NCBI GenBank assembly: GCA_033557685.1
Contig: JAWQRN010000266.1
Location: 1 to 32,630 of the forward strand
Direction of reading: 5' to 3'
Origin: Sperchopsis tessellata
Lineage: Eukaryota > Arthropoda > Insecta > Coleoptera > Hydrophilidae
Length of the DNA: 32,630 nt
Shown: positions 32,575-32,630 of the stretch, piece by piece
How the letters are laid out: each line of letters begins with the position of its first letter
Position numbering within the stretch: position 1 is the stretch's first letter
Translations under genes and position numbers: made by a program
The notes under the pieces: model-generated
Databases searched by the model: none
Told to the model about the DNA's origin: nothing
The model's input: the letters and a program-made list of their open reading frames with translations, nothing else

Positions 32575-32630
<56 letters not shown>
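32575..32630. repeat. (AT)n microsatellite running off the right edge
   Basis: Uninterrupted TA alternation for about 50 bases up to the end of the window. Confidence 0.95.

Larger units (their letters stand above)
30420..32630 (-). other. Myo9: Myo9 intron, open to the right edge
   Basis: No further motor exon was found on the minus strand up to the edge, so at least 2.2 kb of intron precedes the exon ending at 30419. It contains inverted and direct copies of the local repeat family (31.5-32.1 kb) and ends in an AT microsatellite. The stretch 30540-31510 is AT-rich with nothing recognised. Confidence 0.7.

Noticed and set aside
1..32630. CRISPR array, phage, operon or bacterial regulatory features
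   Set aside because: The sequence is eukaryotic with introns. The repeats seen are irregularly spaced transposon or satellite-like units, not arrays with uniform spacers.

Overview
The window is AT-rich, intron-bearing nuclear DNA from an insect. It has insect-type gustatory receptor exons and a myosin-IX gene with GT/AG introns, and it is crowded with decayed DNA transposons and non-LTR retrotransposons. A beetle or a similarly repeat-rich insect fits, but the species cannot be fixed from the sequence alone. No bacterial, CRISPR or prophage features are present.

Left part (1-3.5 kb): the minus strand carries two tandem, clearly paralogous gustatory receptor exons (1064-1960 and 2585-3502). 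Each encodes about 300 residues with six membrane segments. Each stops at a phase-0 splice donor at the same homologous position, and no final exon for TM7 and the C-terminal tail is visible between them or to their left. This is the layout expected for alternative first exons spliced to shared 3' exons outside the window (the Gr28b/Gr39a arrangement of Drosophila). Loss of the 3' exons is the alternative.

Middle (3.5-17.7 kb): gene-poor DNA filled with mobile elements. They are two nested CR1/jockey-like non-LTR copies (about 4.0-7.35 kb); a plant-type mariner-like element with matching terminal inverted repeats starting CTCCC (9888-11816) that holds a nested endonuclease-RT retroelement fragment; and a Tigger/pogo-like element with terminal repeats (about 14.87-16.51 kb). 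Between them is AT-rich sequence in which no gene was recognised.

Right part (17.7-32.6 kb): the minus strand carries the 3' part of an unconventional myosin IX (Myo9) gene. Four exons could be joined with consistent splice phases: 30419-29585 (end of the motor plus IQ neck), 25116-24971, 21046-20912, and 20834-17858 (the tail with two C1 zinc fingers and a RhoGAP domain). The rest of the motor lies beyond the right edge. The introns carry a minus-strand mariner (21.2-22.3 kb), a piggyBac relic with a TTAA end (22.6-24.6 kb), a second mariner split by about 780 bp (25.35-26.65 kb), a hammerhead-like/Penelope-style repeat (about 27.1 kb), a plus-strand non-LTR element (27.2-28.95 kb), and a local family of 250-340 bp repeat units with inverted copies (29.2-29.57 and 31.5-32.1 kb). 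One of these units ends 16 bp from a Myo9 splice donor.

Functionally, only the chemoreceptor exons and Myo9 look like host genes. The window's most unusual content is the shared-3'-exon Gr architecture, the plant-type mariner with preserved ends, and the unclassified intronic repeat family.
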